Part shown: in pieces, positions 10,748 through 21,578 of the stretch
How the letters are laid out: the number at the start of each line of letters is the position of its first letter
Numbering within the stretch: position 1 is the stretch's first letter
Source: Macrocystis pyrifera
Taxonomy: Eukaryota > Sar > Phaeophyceae > Laminariales > Laminariaceae
Reading direction: 5' to 3'
Assembly: GCA_031763025.1 (NCBI GenBank)
Contig: JASSKH010000011.1
Span: 12,374,580-12,438,579 of the forward strand
DNA: 64,000 nucleotides
Program-made: the position numbers and the translations under genes
The notes under the pieces: model-generated
The model's input: the letters and a program-made list of their open reading frames with translations, nothing else
What the model was told of the DNA's origin: nothing
The model's database searches: none

Positions 10748-11526
10748 GACTCGAATGACAACCTACACAGAGGCGAATACCAGGTAAAAACAAATTACCC
10801 ACACAACGTATGCACACAACATACACACCAGACGTACACATCGTATACCACTACGATGCACGTATAATAAAGGCATAATATATGCGATGTGTACATACCA
10901 GCAAACAACAACAAAAACGAAGCGTAAACAATACGCCGTATACTCCGCGCCCCATGCTCCGCGCCCCATGCCATCCCCCTACGGATAAACCTCTCCCCTA
11001 CGATTCAGATTGCGCGCATAATCCGAGCTGATGACGCAACACCAAGATGTGCACGCGGAAAGGCGACAATCACTCCAGCAAGAGTGAAATAAACAGCAAC
11101 GTCCCCTCGTCATACGAACAGCTGATGCACCGCGTATCGTGCAACAGAACAAAACCTTACAGTGGCTAGTCCCCTCGCATCCTGCGCAATCTACGACACT
11201 CGGACGCCAGAAAAGGCGCCCGCACAGTACGTATTCCGAACAGCAGCCACGGCGTCATACCGCTGCTGCGACTAGGTAACTCCCCCGCCACTGACTCCCT
11301 TAAAAGCACGGCGGGTGGGTGGGAAGCTATACCAGTCTTTTCCGCACCTTGGACCTGTCTTGACGACCCTGCCTCGCTGCGTCCTCTCGCTCGCGATTCA
11401 ACCAGAACTGGATCCAGGTGCACTTTGGACTATACGGGTACAACAACCCGTGTTGATCTAATTGGTCAACTTCTCCTGTGCATACGAAACACATATTTTC
11501 TCGTACCTCGATAATTCTCCGCTTTA

Positions 11527-11700
11527 CATTTTGCTTTCGAAGCTGTTTTACGTTAGTGCGCACCCCCCCGCTCGGAGCGAAGGGGCGTGGAGAGAGGGGC
11601 ATACCCCCGGGGATGCTCCAGTAGCAACCCCCTGCTAACATCCGTAAACCTGAGTCAAACTCCACCCCCAACTGGCGACGTCGATCTCTCGACGCCAGCC
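11527..11700. repeat. Direct repeat of the YR element, proximal copy
   Basis: Partner of 10575-10747. It begins about 135 bp past the end of the recombinase frame, as expected for the first repeat behind the last gene of a YR retrotransposon. Confidence 0.7.
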
Positions 11701-11836
11701 TCCAACATGGGGTTGACTCACGTTGCGGATGCCTAGGCTACCCCTCCCCCCGTCCCGCGCACTTGTTGCGATGCTTCACAACTTCTCCCTTCGTCTACAT
11801 GGCTCGCACAATCACACCTGCGCGCCCCCCAATTAG

Positions 11837-12448
11837 TTATCGTTTCTTACCCAGCCCGGGGCATTTGCTCGCTTGCCCCCACTTCGTACCCTGCCCCGGC
11901 TGGATTCCGCTACCCGTGCCCTCTTGGGCCATTACGCTTGCTACCCAACCGGCGTCCTCCCCATGACTACGTACGTACGCCTTCTACACGTCGAACGCCC
12001 ACCGACCCTCACGCTGCAAGACCTCTGGTGTAGCCCCCCCAGCCGACAGGTGAGTTGCGCCTCCAATCCTCAGGGAATGCAGGGCGTAATCATCCGCCCG
12101 CACGCCCGCCAACGCAACCACCGCTCGCAGGGCAGCCGTCGCTTGCTGCTTGGTCCACATGGCCCATCTGCCGTTACCAATACCAAACGCAACCAGAGGG
12201 GCCGACGAGGGCATGAACAGGTAACAAGACATCACCTCGATCGTAAGATCGACGGCGCCCCTCACGGCGCCCACGGGCCTCGGAGGACCCGTCCGCACAC
12301 GCGTCAGAACAGCACCCTTCCGCAACTGATCTCCCTTTGACCTGCGAAAGCGGACCTCAACCCGGTCAGCGGTCGACCACAGCACTTCCGCCAGCTGCGA
12401 ATCACCGCGAAAGAACGCGACGTCGGCCCGCCGCAAACAATACGACAC
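11837..12448 (-). pseudogene. Tyrosine recombinase of a DIRS/Ngaro-like element
   Basis: The minus strand encodes the catalytic domain of a tyrosine recombinase. An early VEVRFRRSKGDQ stretch is followed by the box LHSLRIGGATHLSAGG (R and the H-x-x-R region), then EGRWAFDV. An in-frame TAG at 11984-11986 follows, after which the same frame continues KAYVRSHGEDAGWVASVM and stops at 11837-11839. The Tyr of AYVRSHG is the likely nucleophile. The frame upstream of 12448 shifts and fades, so the N-terminus is missing. No reverse transcriptase or RNase H is found nearby, so this is either a truncated YR retrotransposon (favoured because of the direct repeats) or a Crypton-like DNA transposon. The nonsense codon marks it as dead. 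Confidence 0.75.
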
Positions 12449-14047
12449 ATGAACAGAGGCCGTACTTCGTGAACAGGCGGGTCAAACAGACAGGAAAGAG
12501 CCCGCACCTCGACAGCTCAAGAATCAAACTACGGGTGGTTCGTCGTATGCTACACATAGGCCACAACGACTTGAAAACACGCTCGTCACATTTTCAGTGC
12601 GACCCCTGGCCCTTATTCCCACCTTCCCTGCACGGTCCCACAGCACAGCAGTACAGCGGTCAGTAGTATGGCCGTGAGGCAAGCGCGCGTATCATACACC
12701 ACCTGGAGGTGTCTGCTATGAGAGCTTCAGATACGGTAGGTATGCTTCGTTCTCAATCAACCCCGACGAAAGGCCAGCCCTTTGCCTATCTCTGTGTACA
12801 CACATACCAGGCACGCTGTACATATTATCAACAGTACAAAAATTAACGTAATAAACAGACGTTTGCTCTTGTTTCTAAGCCGCTTGGTCGGGCACTCTGA
12901 CGTCTGGTACTCGTTCGTGTACTTGCATTCATTGTTTCGTCCGCGCTTGGCGTACAATAAACCCGTACATACGTCAGTACTGATATTCCTGGACACTGTG
13001 GGAAGATTTGCTCCTGCATGATAAGAACATTATATTTTGAATAGGAAAATTCACCAAATACAGGTATACCAAGGTACACCAAAACGTGTCATTCGTTGGG
13101 TACCTGACCTCCTACCGCGTTCAGAAGGGGGGGTGCTCTGGTTTACGCTTTACTGTCGCTCTTTGTTCTGCTTGTAACCAAACATCCTGAAGGGTGTGCT
13201 TTACGGAAATGCCCGTTGAACGCGCTGTTTACAACAACGTCAACAGTATATGCTAGGGACTAATGTAGCATATGACCATGCGTGATGCCCCTTTTAGGCG
13301 ACAGTTGACTTACCTGGTTCGACTGATACGTTCAACGCCGGTATTTTGTTTTGAATACATGCTGCTTAATATACCATCGCAATGGGAGATCTTCATGTAC
13401 TTTGTTGCATCACCTTCATTCCACAAACACGCTCCTGCGTACTGTCGCCAGAACGGCAACAGAGTGACTCGGTTGCAACAGGCGGGCTGGTAAATGTTAG
13501 CCGGAGGCCCACCATACGTTGCGGTCGCAGTACTAAGAATGGCACGACACGGTAGCAATTTGACGTATTGTATGACTTACGGTATACATTGCGCCTGGTT
13601 CACGACCCATGGCCCTGGAACAGATCCAACGAACAACAAATGGTATTATGCGCCATGGTGCAAACGTATCCGTTTTACCCGCTGACCGACGATTCTCGTG
13701 CCACTTAACATTAGTATATATATGAAGCACCCTCGCAGTTGTGTCGATGTGGCCACTGAGACAATGCAACTAGAAGAATTACCTCAACACATTGAATTGG
13801 CTTTGGTAACTGTTTCGTTTATGCGAAAGGCCGATTTGAACGACATGTGTTTTGTTTCTGTGCTGTCTTATGCTACCCAACAACGTTCACGCCCACCCTG
13901 GCCAAGCTCCAACAGAGATACGACGCAGCACGGTCTGTTAGTCAATGAGTATCAGGTGCTCACATTGCCGTCGAATGGCGTCTTTGCTCTCTGTATCTCC
14001 CCTCCTGATCTGCCACAGAAAGACCACCAAACCAACGTCCAGCGGCA
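12449..14047. other. Spacer upstream of the EsV-1-7 gene
   Basis: 12449-12510 may hold frame-shifted remains of the recombinase. Beyond that nothing is recognised. A 117-codon frame at 13698-14051 overlaps the EsV-1-7 start codon by ATGA. In a eukaryotic context I treat this as coincidence, but an unrecognised upstream exon cannot be excluded. Confidence 0.4.
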
Positions 14048-15178
14048 ATGAGACTTTGCTCTCAGGACTCTTGCACGAAACGAGCAGCTTTCAACTTCGG
14101 GGGCAATATAGAAGGGGCGTTCTGCAAACACCATGCTGAGGAAGGCATGGTTAACGTCCACTACGCACGGTGCTTGCATGCCTCCTGCAGTAAGAGGCCG
14201 ACTTTCAACTTCGAAAGCAGCAAGAGCGGGATGTACTGCCGACAACATGCTCAGGAGGGCATGGTGTGTGTCGTTGGTAAGCGCTGCCTCCATGACTCAT
14301 GTACGAAGACCCCCATGTTCAATGCGAAGGGTAGCAGAGGGGGGGTTTACTGCAAGAAACATGCTCAAGAGGGTATGGTGTGTGTCGTTGGTGTGCGCTG
14401 TTTCCATGACTCATGCACGAAGGTACCCATCTTCAATGTGAAGGGTAGCACGAAAGGAATGTTCTGCAGGCAACATTCTGAGGAGGGCATGGTAGACGTT
14501 CGTAACAAGCGGTGTTCCCATGACTCATGCAGCAAGGCAGCCACCTTCAATGTGAAGGGTAGCAGAGGGGGGGCGTACTGCAAGGACCATACTCGAGAGG
14601 GCATGGTGTGTGTCGTTGGTAAGCGCTGCCTTCATGACTCATGCACGAAGGTACCCCTCTTCAATGTGAAGGGCAGCAAAGGCGGGGTGTATTGCAAGAA
14701 GCATTCTCTGGAGGGCATGGTGGACGTCCTTAGCAGGCGTTGCCTCCATGAGTCATGCACGAAGGTACCCAGCTTCAATGCGAAGGGTAGCAGAGGGGGG
14801 GTTTACTGCAAAACACATGCTATAGAGGGCATGGTGTGTGTGATTGGTGAGCGCTGCTTCCATGGCTATTGCAACGCACGACCGGCATGGGGTCTCCTGG
14901 CGGATGGTCGGGCTACTGCATGCGCTCGCCATAAGATCAATCTTTCGGGTGGTCAGGTGATCAACTTTACATTAAGGTGTAAGGTAGTAGGTTGTAAGAA
15001 AGTTTCTCGGTGGGGACTGGATGGGAGGCAGCCCAGGCACTGCCTTGATCATGGCCCCCTCACGGCCGGACTCGTCTGCACTGTCCAGACTAATCGCCGG
15101 GGGAATACCCATCCCAGTCCGTCGTCCCGTGCTGTAAGAGCCTCTTCCACCCACGTAAAAACCGAGTGTGTCTTTTGA
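14048..15178 (+). CDS. EsV-1-7 repeat protein, nine Cys/His modules
   Basis: A single uninterrupted frame of 376 codons. Residues about 2-345 are nine tandem modules with a 38-residue period: C4, C9, C26 and H29 in the first, C42 opening the second, and so on. Modules 1-8 fit C-X4-C-X16-C-X2-H exactly. Modules 2-7 share strong sequence (DSCTK.P.FN.KGS..G.YC..H..EGMV.V). Modules 8 and 9 are diverged, and module 9 has X15. The last about 30 residues are Ser/Arg-rich without modules. The EsV-1-7 family is expanded in brown algae; the Ectocarpus developmental gene IMMEDIATE UPRIGHT carries this motif, and the name comes from the phaeovirus EsV-1. The spacing suggests zinc binding, but the molecular role is unknown. 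No intron is needed. The start is the first ATG before module 1. The six near-identical central modules imply recent internal duplication of a 114-bp unit. Confidence 0.9.
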   Translation: MRLCSQDSCTKRAAFNFGGNIEGAFCKHHAEEGMVNVHYARCLHASCSKRPTFNFESSKSGMYCRQHAQEGMVCVVGKRCLHDSCTKTPMFNAKGSRGGVYCKKHAQEGMVCVVGVRCFHDSCTKVPIFNVKGSTKGMFCRQHSEEGMVDVRNKRCSHDSCSKAATFNVKGSRGGAYCKDHTREGMVCVVGKRCLHDSCTKVPLFNVKGSKGGVYCKKHSLEGMVDVLSRRCLHESCTKVPSFNAKGSRGGVYCKTHAIEGMVCVIGERCFHGYCNARPAWGLLADGRATACARHKINLSGGQVINFTLRCKVVGCKKVSRWGLDGRQPRHCLDHGPLTAGLVCTVQTNRRGNTHPSPSSRAVRASSTHVKTECVF

Positions 15179-15643
15179 AAACTTAATCGTTGAACCACAT
15201 ACTTTTGTGTCATTTTGATTTTCCCTAGATTCTTGGGATTCGGGGGCATGAACCTAGGCTGAGTACGTGGTCTGAAGGGTTCGCCGTGGCGTTCGCCTTA
15301 TGGGAGTCAACCTCACAGGTGATGCAGCCGACCGCTAGCAAAAGGCGCCCTGTTTTCACTGAACTTATTTCAGCAGTGGACACCTGACAAACATGGCACT
15401 ACGCGGAACAATCTTCCTTTCGCGGTGGTTAGGCCCGGGCTAGCGCCTGGGACTGAACCCGAGGTGATCGACGGTGTTCGAACCAGACATTCCTGTTTTG
15501 AAAGATGTGTTTGGCAAGCAGGAGACACCCGTTCCAAGTGCTCGATCGTCTGTGGCTGCCGTGCTGGGTCACGATCTCTGTATTCAACGTGATGTGATAA
15601 TATGCAAGAAATTGAAAGCAGCTGTGCCAGAGTCGATAGTGAA
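15179..15643. other. Spacer downstream of the EsV-1-7 gene
   Basis: 3' flank of the gene. No clear AATAAA lies close to the stop codon. A short frame at 15474-15734 runs into the 126-bp tandem duplication and is not recognised. Confidence 0.4.
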
Positions 15644-15895
15644 GCGTAAAATAGAAAAACATATGGCCGGGTGCACGTTTCGAGCGGGTGATAGCAAGGC
15701 TACGCGATCGAGTTCGATCACTGCAGATAGTTAAACACATAAGTCTTGCTAACGCTGTCGTAAGTTCGAGCGTAGAATAAAAGAACATTTGGCCGGGTAC
15801 ACGTTTAGAGCCGGTGATAGCAAGGCTACGTGATCAAGTTAGATCATTGCAGATAGTGAAAAACATAAGGCATGCTACTGCTGTCGTAGTTTCGA
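15644..15895 (+). repeat. Tandem duplication, 126-bp period
   Basis: Two adjacent copies (15644-15769 and 15770-15895) share 'ggccgggt.cacgtt', 'ggtgatagcaaggctacg' and 'gcagatagt', with roughly 80-85 percent identity by eye. The second copy does not preserve the open frame of the first. Confidence 0.75.
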
Positions 15896-17420
15896 CCTCC
15901 GTAGAGGTGCACGCGTGCACATTTGTGTCGCGGGTGTAATCATTTTTGTCTACTTTTTTACATGTGATGGAGTACCCCTTGTTAAATGCAAAAAACCTTT
16001 TGTCACGCGGGGTACGGGCCTCAGACATTTGGAGTGAGGCGGTTCAGGGCAGTGTGGAGTGGTAGCTCCACGTCAGATGTCGCCACTAAGTGTATGTATT
16101 GCATCAAGACATGTGCTTTTGATATCATGTTTGTCAACTACATGCTACACCTAAAACCATCATTCGGTGAAGCTGTATGCCACGCGGTCGCACAGTGCTG
16201 CAATACCGCCCCTCGACGAGCGTGCGTGCGCTTTGGTGTCGCGGTAGCCGCAGACATGGCGGACACGTCAGTTAATACCGCTATACTTCTTTGTGCTTAC
16301 ACCTTCAGAAGTAACCAAATATATCGTCGGTCCCAACACATGTTGGGTATCAGGCACTGTTTTGTGCTTTGTCTCAGAGGGTTCCGTTCGTGGGCTCGAT
16401 GTCATGTTCCCAGTTCATTAGTTGAGCCGTTTCCTAGTCTATCTGGAACAGGCGCTCACACTGAACGTATTTTGACTGTGCGGCAGCTATTGGTTGCCCA
16501 TGCTAACGTCCGGCGTCTAACGTATTCGGCCTGAAAGGCTGCCGTCGGACGCTGGTTTTGAGCAAACGTGATCGACAACGTAGTTGAGAATTTTCCAAAG
16601 TTCTAGGTTTTGTTGTTTGCAGGGGGCTTTCTTGCGCCGTTTCTATTCTAGTAGGCGACCAGGCCCGGCTTTACCGTCGGGATCACCGTACCCCCCCTTC
16701 ACCGGCTTCCTTACTTCCGCTCCGAACCCTGTCTTATGCACCACCCCTTAATGTTGGCACCGTCCACTTCTCTACCACTCGATATGTTCCCCATTGCCCC
16801 TAGTCCCATCAGCTTCGTCCGCTTTGTCTCCTGTACCTCTTTCCTTTCACTCTCCTTATCGGTGTTGTGGCCCGTTTCGATATCGGTTCGTTCGCCTTTA
16901 AATGCATGTTCTCTCCCGTATCCGTCCTTTCGTCCCCTCTGGCGGTTCATTTTTGCCCTCCCCGTCGTCATTCGTGCCACCGTTTCTTCGATGTTTCATG
17001 TGGCCCGTGTTTGGGTGGGGGACAAGAGCTCGTCAAACCGGGGGCCTCATTGAGTAAAAATGGTGCACCTCTACTTCAGCATGCGTCCGATGTCGAAAGT
17101 GTCCAACACATTTTGCCGTGCTCCCAATAACCCACGTTGAGAGAATTCTGGAAAGCGCATGGATGTCCTGTAAACGTGCCCCGAGATAGATTTTGCGATA
17201 TACGAAAGCACTTTTAGATCTATGCGCCTCATTCGAAGCTTGCAGAGATTGTGATCGTTAAATATCGGGCGAGAAGCGACGACCAGCGAAACCGCTTCAT
17301 CCACCGCTGCAGTGGATTCTGATCACATCCCAAGCGAAAGCTCACAGCAGTTCCCTAGGTTTACCTATTAATAGGGTTATCTAGAAGCAAATTAAGTTCC
17401 TGCCCTAACGGACACAATGG
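15896..17420. other. Unassigned spacer
   Basis: A 182-codon frame at 15986-16534 (plus) has no recognisable domain and a Cys-scattered, random look. On the plus strand around 17060-17310 a stop-broken frame vaguely resembles a LINE C-terminal tail (ESVQHILPC), but the zinc ligands are incomplete. I do not call either. Confidence 0.35.
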
Positions 17421-17705
17421 CAAAGAACGGTACACAAGTGCATTTTGGGCAGTTTACGGTAAACAATTTCAAACCAGGGAATCAGGGTACACCCACCCCA
17501 AGTTAAATTACGTTTTCTGTGGAGGTATACCGTTCTATGGTCAAATATCCATGTATGTCCGTCCAAGCCGCAAACATGACAAAAAACGGTACACCATCGT
17601 ATTTTTGCCAGTTTACGGTACTATAAAGTAAAACGAGGTGATCAGGGCACACCAAGCCCAAGTTATATGACGTTTCTGTCAAGGTATAACGTTTTCTGGT
17701 AACAA
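17421..17705 (+). repeat. Diverged tandem duplication, about 159-bp period
   Basis: Two copies share 'aacggtacac', 'cagtttacggta', 'atcaggg.acacc' and 'acgttt.ctgt', starting at about 17421 and 17580. Identity is about 70-75 percent. There is no coding potential. Confidence 0.65.
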
Positions 17706-18862
17706 TGCAATGTCCTGATATAGCTTTTAATTACGAACAAAAACCGCGTTCGTGAATAAAAGTATCTTCTTGTACTCGTATTCATACGAACATACCCGGT
17801 ACGAGTCAAACGTAGCTCGTATTTCTGAAGACTTTTTATTTCGTTTCGTGCGCGTGCGTGTACTCAGAGCACGGCACCACAGGCGAGCCCGGCGCCGTTG
17901 CGGGTGTCCGAGGGTGCTGGCGGATAGCGAGGTGGTTGCAAGGAGCGCGGTCGCCGTTTTCGTGGCTAAGTGTCGCGTGTGCCTCGAGACACGTGGGAAT
18001 CACGACCGGGCTCTGCCTGGCCTCCTTGTGAGGCTCCGCTTGTACCATATACGAGATACAAGGGTCGTTTCGATATGCAAAATAATATTCAAGCGGTGCT
18101 TTTTTTGCGACCAAACCAAAGTTCAAAGAGAGAGCGATGCTGTCTGAGCACTAACTTTGTCGAGCTAGCGAACAAGGGCCACGGTGAGCACCGGGCTTCA
18201 CGCGAGGCGGGCGACGGGGCTCACTGTGGCAGAGAGGGAGGAAAGCTTTACCCGGATCGAATCGGTGATGTGGTCGCGAGACGGGCGGGCGGCGTACCAG
18301 GCTAAGCCAGAAGCTCTGATGTTCATTTTTTCTTTTTCACCGGTGCAAGGTGTTCCAATCAGGCAGAAAAATGTTACATGAGAGTGGACGGGTTCTTTCC
18401 CCGCTTTTTCGTACTTGTTTATACGAACCGCACTCTATAGCAAACGGGCCTCCGGCGCAGCATGAGCTTCATCGTTATCACTTGGGACCAATCGGAGTAT
18501 GTCGGTCTATTCAAGCTTTCGAAAAGATGAGAGAGCCAAAGTGCAGATAGGCAACGGCATTGCACATAATGAATTACGGATCAGCCTAACAGCTGTCCGC
18601 GCCGCCTCTGCCTGAGATGAATACCCATCGGTCGTAAAGCAGCCCAATTACAGCAAATATACTATCGGTAGGTTGGAATCATCAACCATGTGTTATGATA
18701 CTGCCTTGCCAGTCATTCACATTATTACGTCGTGTTCTACTCATTAAGCAGTATTGTAGTAGCGGTAGCGCTGTCTCCACAAAGGGCTCTTCGGTAGATA
18801 TACCCAGTCACTGCAGTGCATCATATTCTGCTGTTTGTTGTTGTACGAAGCACGGCAGTAGT
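17706..18862. other. Unassigned spacer
   Basis: Short overlapping open frames on both strands only. No family resemblance, RNA gene or repeat copy is seen. Confidence 0.4.
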
Positions 18863-18905
18863 ACAGTAGTAGTAGTGGTAGTAGTAGTAGTAGTAGTAGT
18901 AGTAA

Positions 18906-18949
<44 letters not shown>

Positions 18950-18980
18950 ATAGTAGTAGTAGTAGTAGTAGTAGTAGTAG
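18863..18980 (+). repeat. (GTA)n microsatellite
   Basis: About 118 bp of almost uninterrupted GTA/AGT trinucleotides with a few single-base changes. Open frames across it (Val, Leu or Thr runs) are artefacts of the repeat. Confidence 0.95.
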
Positions 18981-19494
18981 AAGCGAGGGCGACCATACAA
19001 CTAATTTATTATTATGCTTGCCATCCGACAACGTGTACTGTAGTGTTGTTCTATAAAGACTAACATAATGTGTAGAACTCTCCAGAACATACCGTACCAG
19101 GTATTATTAGTACATATCATCTATATATTGTCTTTTCCACTCCTCTGCTGCTACTAATTATATTAGGCAATACACCAACGCGATGAGCAGCACGCAGCGA
19201 TCCACAGCGTGGACATCCGCATCGGTACATAACGCAGCAATGGGTCTGACAAAGTGGAGCACCAGTTGAGACAAACTAACGCGCCCAGGATACCCGTATC
19301 TACGAATTACCATGCACCGCGACGGACAACATGCCCAATAAATGGTGTGTTGATGCTGCGGCTGTAACGCTCGAAACATTGCGATGTCACGAGTCAGGAG
19401 TCACGCTTTGATCTCTTGCGTCTGCAGCGGCTCCTGAGCAGCGGCTCAGCTGTTGCCTGCCGCTGACTGTGGATGTATATTATTGTCATTTTTC

Positions 19495-19830
19495 ACGACA
19501 TGCCGTGGCACAAACCTTGCACGGCATACAACGGAACCTTCCACGGACCTCCACGGCACCATGGAACCCGAACCCGAACCCCAACCTTAACCCTGGCCTA
19601 GGTTTCGTGGGAATTGGGGTGCCGTTGGGGTTGCCATGACATGCCGTGGGGCTGCCATGGAATGCCGTGGCGGTAGCCGCCGGGGTTGCCATGGTACTAC
19701 CCATGGTATGCCACGGCACCCCTCACGGCGTGCCATGGAATCCTGTGCCACGCCATGGGATGCCGTGGTGATGCCATGGTATGCCATGGGTGGTGCCACG
19801 GCAATGGCACGGCATGCCCACGACATGGTG
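19495..19830. repeat. CCATGG/GCCGTGG-dense palindromic block
   Basis: About 330 bp are built from degenerate units of the form ATGCCRTGG and its complement. The palindrome CCATGG occurs eight times between 19559 and 19790, where one per about 4 kb is expected by chance. Units point both ways, so the block can fold on itself. No protein is supported. Confidence 0.75.
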
Positions 19831-20523
19831 AAATAGTGTAGAACCCTGTTCAGAAGCTGCTGCTGAGCAGCTTTGGCCGTGATCGACATATATAAGCTTC
19901 TTCAGGTCTTCGCGACGGCAGATACTAAACGACAGAGAGGGGCCGCACCACCACCACAACTAGCTAGCTGGTCCTGAGCAGCAACTCGTCTGAGGAGTAG
20001 CTTAGGTGCCGCCTACCGCCGACTGGGGAGATTTTTGTTTTTCGACTAGCTGCTGCTGCTTCTGCTGCTGCGCTTTAGCCGCCGAGAGGTTTGGCCGCCA
20101 GCAGATGCATGAGGGACTACCTACAGAGAGAGACAGCACCACACCACCGCCACAACAAGTAGCTGCTGTCGTCGCGATCACAGACAACCGGCGGAGATTA
20201 CCTGGTACCTACTACTGGCACGATGGTGATAGCTTCCGACGGGTCGACTGAAGTTGTATCATTGATTTGCTTCATAATTCAAAGAGCAATGCTGATCTAT
20301 TAATAGGCAGACTTGAAAGAATCAGAATATTTGTTTCCAAGAAATAAAAGGAACACTGCGACAAAAGAGTTACACGGCCCACGACGACAACAGCCTACAA
20401 CAACAAAGAACGACAACCTACCCCTCTACACCAGGTCGAAACAAGACTACAACATTAGTACTACTGCCGTCTCCATACCCAAAACCCGCGGTACCTTGTT
20501 TCCATCCAAGCGCAGGTAACTCG
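19831..20523. other. Unassigned spacer
   Basis: Contains short CTG-rich stretches (around 20045-20075) and no supported gene. A TACCTGGTA word stands at 20199. Confidence 0.4.
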
Positions 20524-20561
20524 CGTTCGGGTTAGGGTTAACGTTCGGGTCGGGTGATCAG
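20524..20561 (+). repeat. Degenerate interstitial telomere-like sequence
   Basis: A short run of TTCGGG / TTAGGG-type units with the exact core GGGTTAGGGTTAACG. About 950 bp upstream, 19564-19592 carries the complementary orientation (CCCGAACCCGAACCCCAACC, then TTAACCC). Too short and degenerate to be a functional telomere. Confidence 0.45.
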
Positions 20562-21119
20562 CGTCTACTGTATAAGCATGCCTGGTATCTCCTGCTGCTA
20601 TCACTTCTTTCTTCTGAAAAGCCACGCAACAAACAATAAATAGCGTCAACAACAGTAGCATCTTCAAACAAGTAAAATTCTACCTAGCATGTGTCCACGT
20701 CTCGAGAGAATTTCCATAACTCAGGCCAACCTTGTATTAGATGGTAACACGTAGGGAACAGCAGGGCAACCCTATTCACTGCTATACATTTAGTACTGCT
20801 GCTGTACGGCGGTGGATGCGTTCACGGACGAACCGCGAGCATGACTGCCTGCCTATCTAAATGACCGTCAAACTCGAATCACGAAAACGACCGAGCGACA
20901 GCGACTCGTACTTCAGCAGTGTGCTACCGACTATCAGCGATAAGGTATCTTGCATGCTGCTGGTTCCTGTACGAATGCAAGCTATTTAGCATACGGGTGG
21001 GTATCAAGCATGTGTATACGAAATATGCAGCTTGCGAACGGGTCTAGCGACGTTCGCGCCGGACGTGATGCTGTCGGCAGCGTATCTTATTTGTATCTTC
21101 TCGTCCCTCTGCTTTTCGT
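20562..21119. other. Unassigned spacer
   Basis: Nothing recognisable. Confidence 0.4.
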
Positions 21120-21552
21120 GTAGAGGACCTGGACCTGCCAGAAAGAAGAAAGAGGTACATCAGTAGCCGGGAGGAGGAGGAAGTAGACGCACAGATGTGC
21201 CCGTGTGGCAAAGCAATAGAGAGTAGAACTCACATAGTAAGAGAATGTGAAATATACAAGGAGGAACGGGATGTGCTAGAAGAGAAGATGAAAAAAATAG
21301 ACCAATGTGACGTGGAGGAGTTTGATACAATGCATAGCAGCGAGAAAACGATCGCTATCCTAGGAGATAGATGGTGGCCACAGGAGGCCAAACAGGAAGG
21401 GGATAAGATTAGCAAAAGTTCTATGTAATATATGGAAACAACGTAATGAGCGCCCAATTGTTGGAGGTGTCTCTATTAGGAGTAGAAACAGTGCTCCGTC
21501 TCGAAAGGGATGCGTGGTCAATGGTCAAATGACTAAGGCAAGCAACAAATGA
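21120..21552 (+). pseudogene. LINE reverse transcriptase C-terminal tail (zinc motif)
   Basis: The frame entering at about 21120 reads a charged linker (PERRKRYISSREEEE) and then CPCGKAIESRTHIVRECEIY at 21195-21260. This is the C-X-C...H...C tail that ends many LINE polymerases. A +1 frameshift near 21413-21420 moves the end into another frame (LCNIWKQRNERP...) that stops at TGA 21550-21552. The polymerase core upstream is missing, so the copy is 5'-truncated and dead. It differs from the LINE at 21946 and represents a second family. Confidence 0.65.
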
Positions 21553-21555
21553 GTA

Positions 21556-21578
21556 CCCCCCCCCCCCCCCCCCCCCCC
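21556..21578 (+). repeat. C23 homopolymer
   Basis: An uninterrupted run of 23 C, starting four bases after the stop of the LINE tail. Two other long runs on this strand are G15 at 22828-22842 and G16 at 40775-40790. Exact lengths in raw sequence may be unreliable. Confidence 0.9.

Noticed and set aside
15986..16534. 182-codon plus frame
   Set aside because: No recognisable domain. Amino-acid order looks random and there is no supporting signal at either end.
17050..17310. Stop-broken frame resembling a LINE tail (ESVQHILPC)
   Set aside because: Only a short HxxxC match. The other zinc ligands and any polymerase motif are missing.
18744..19063. Long open frames with poly-Val, poly-Leu or poly-Thr
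   Set aside because: They are produced by the GTA trinucleotide repeat on both strands.
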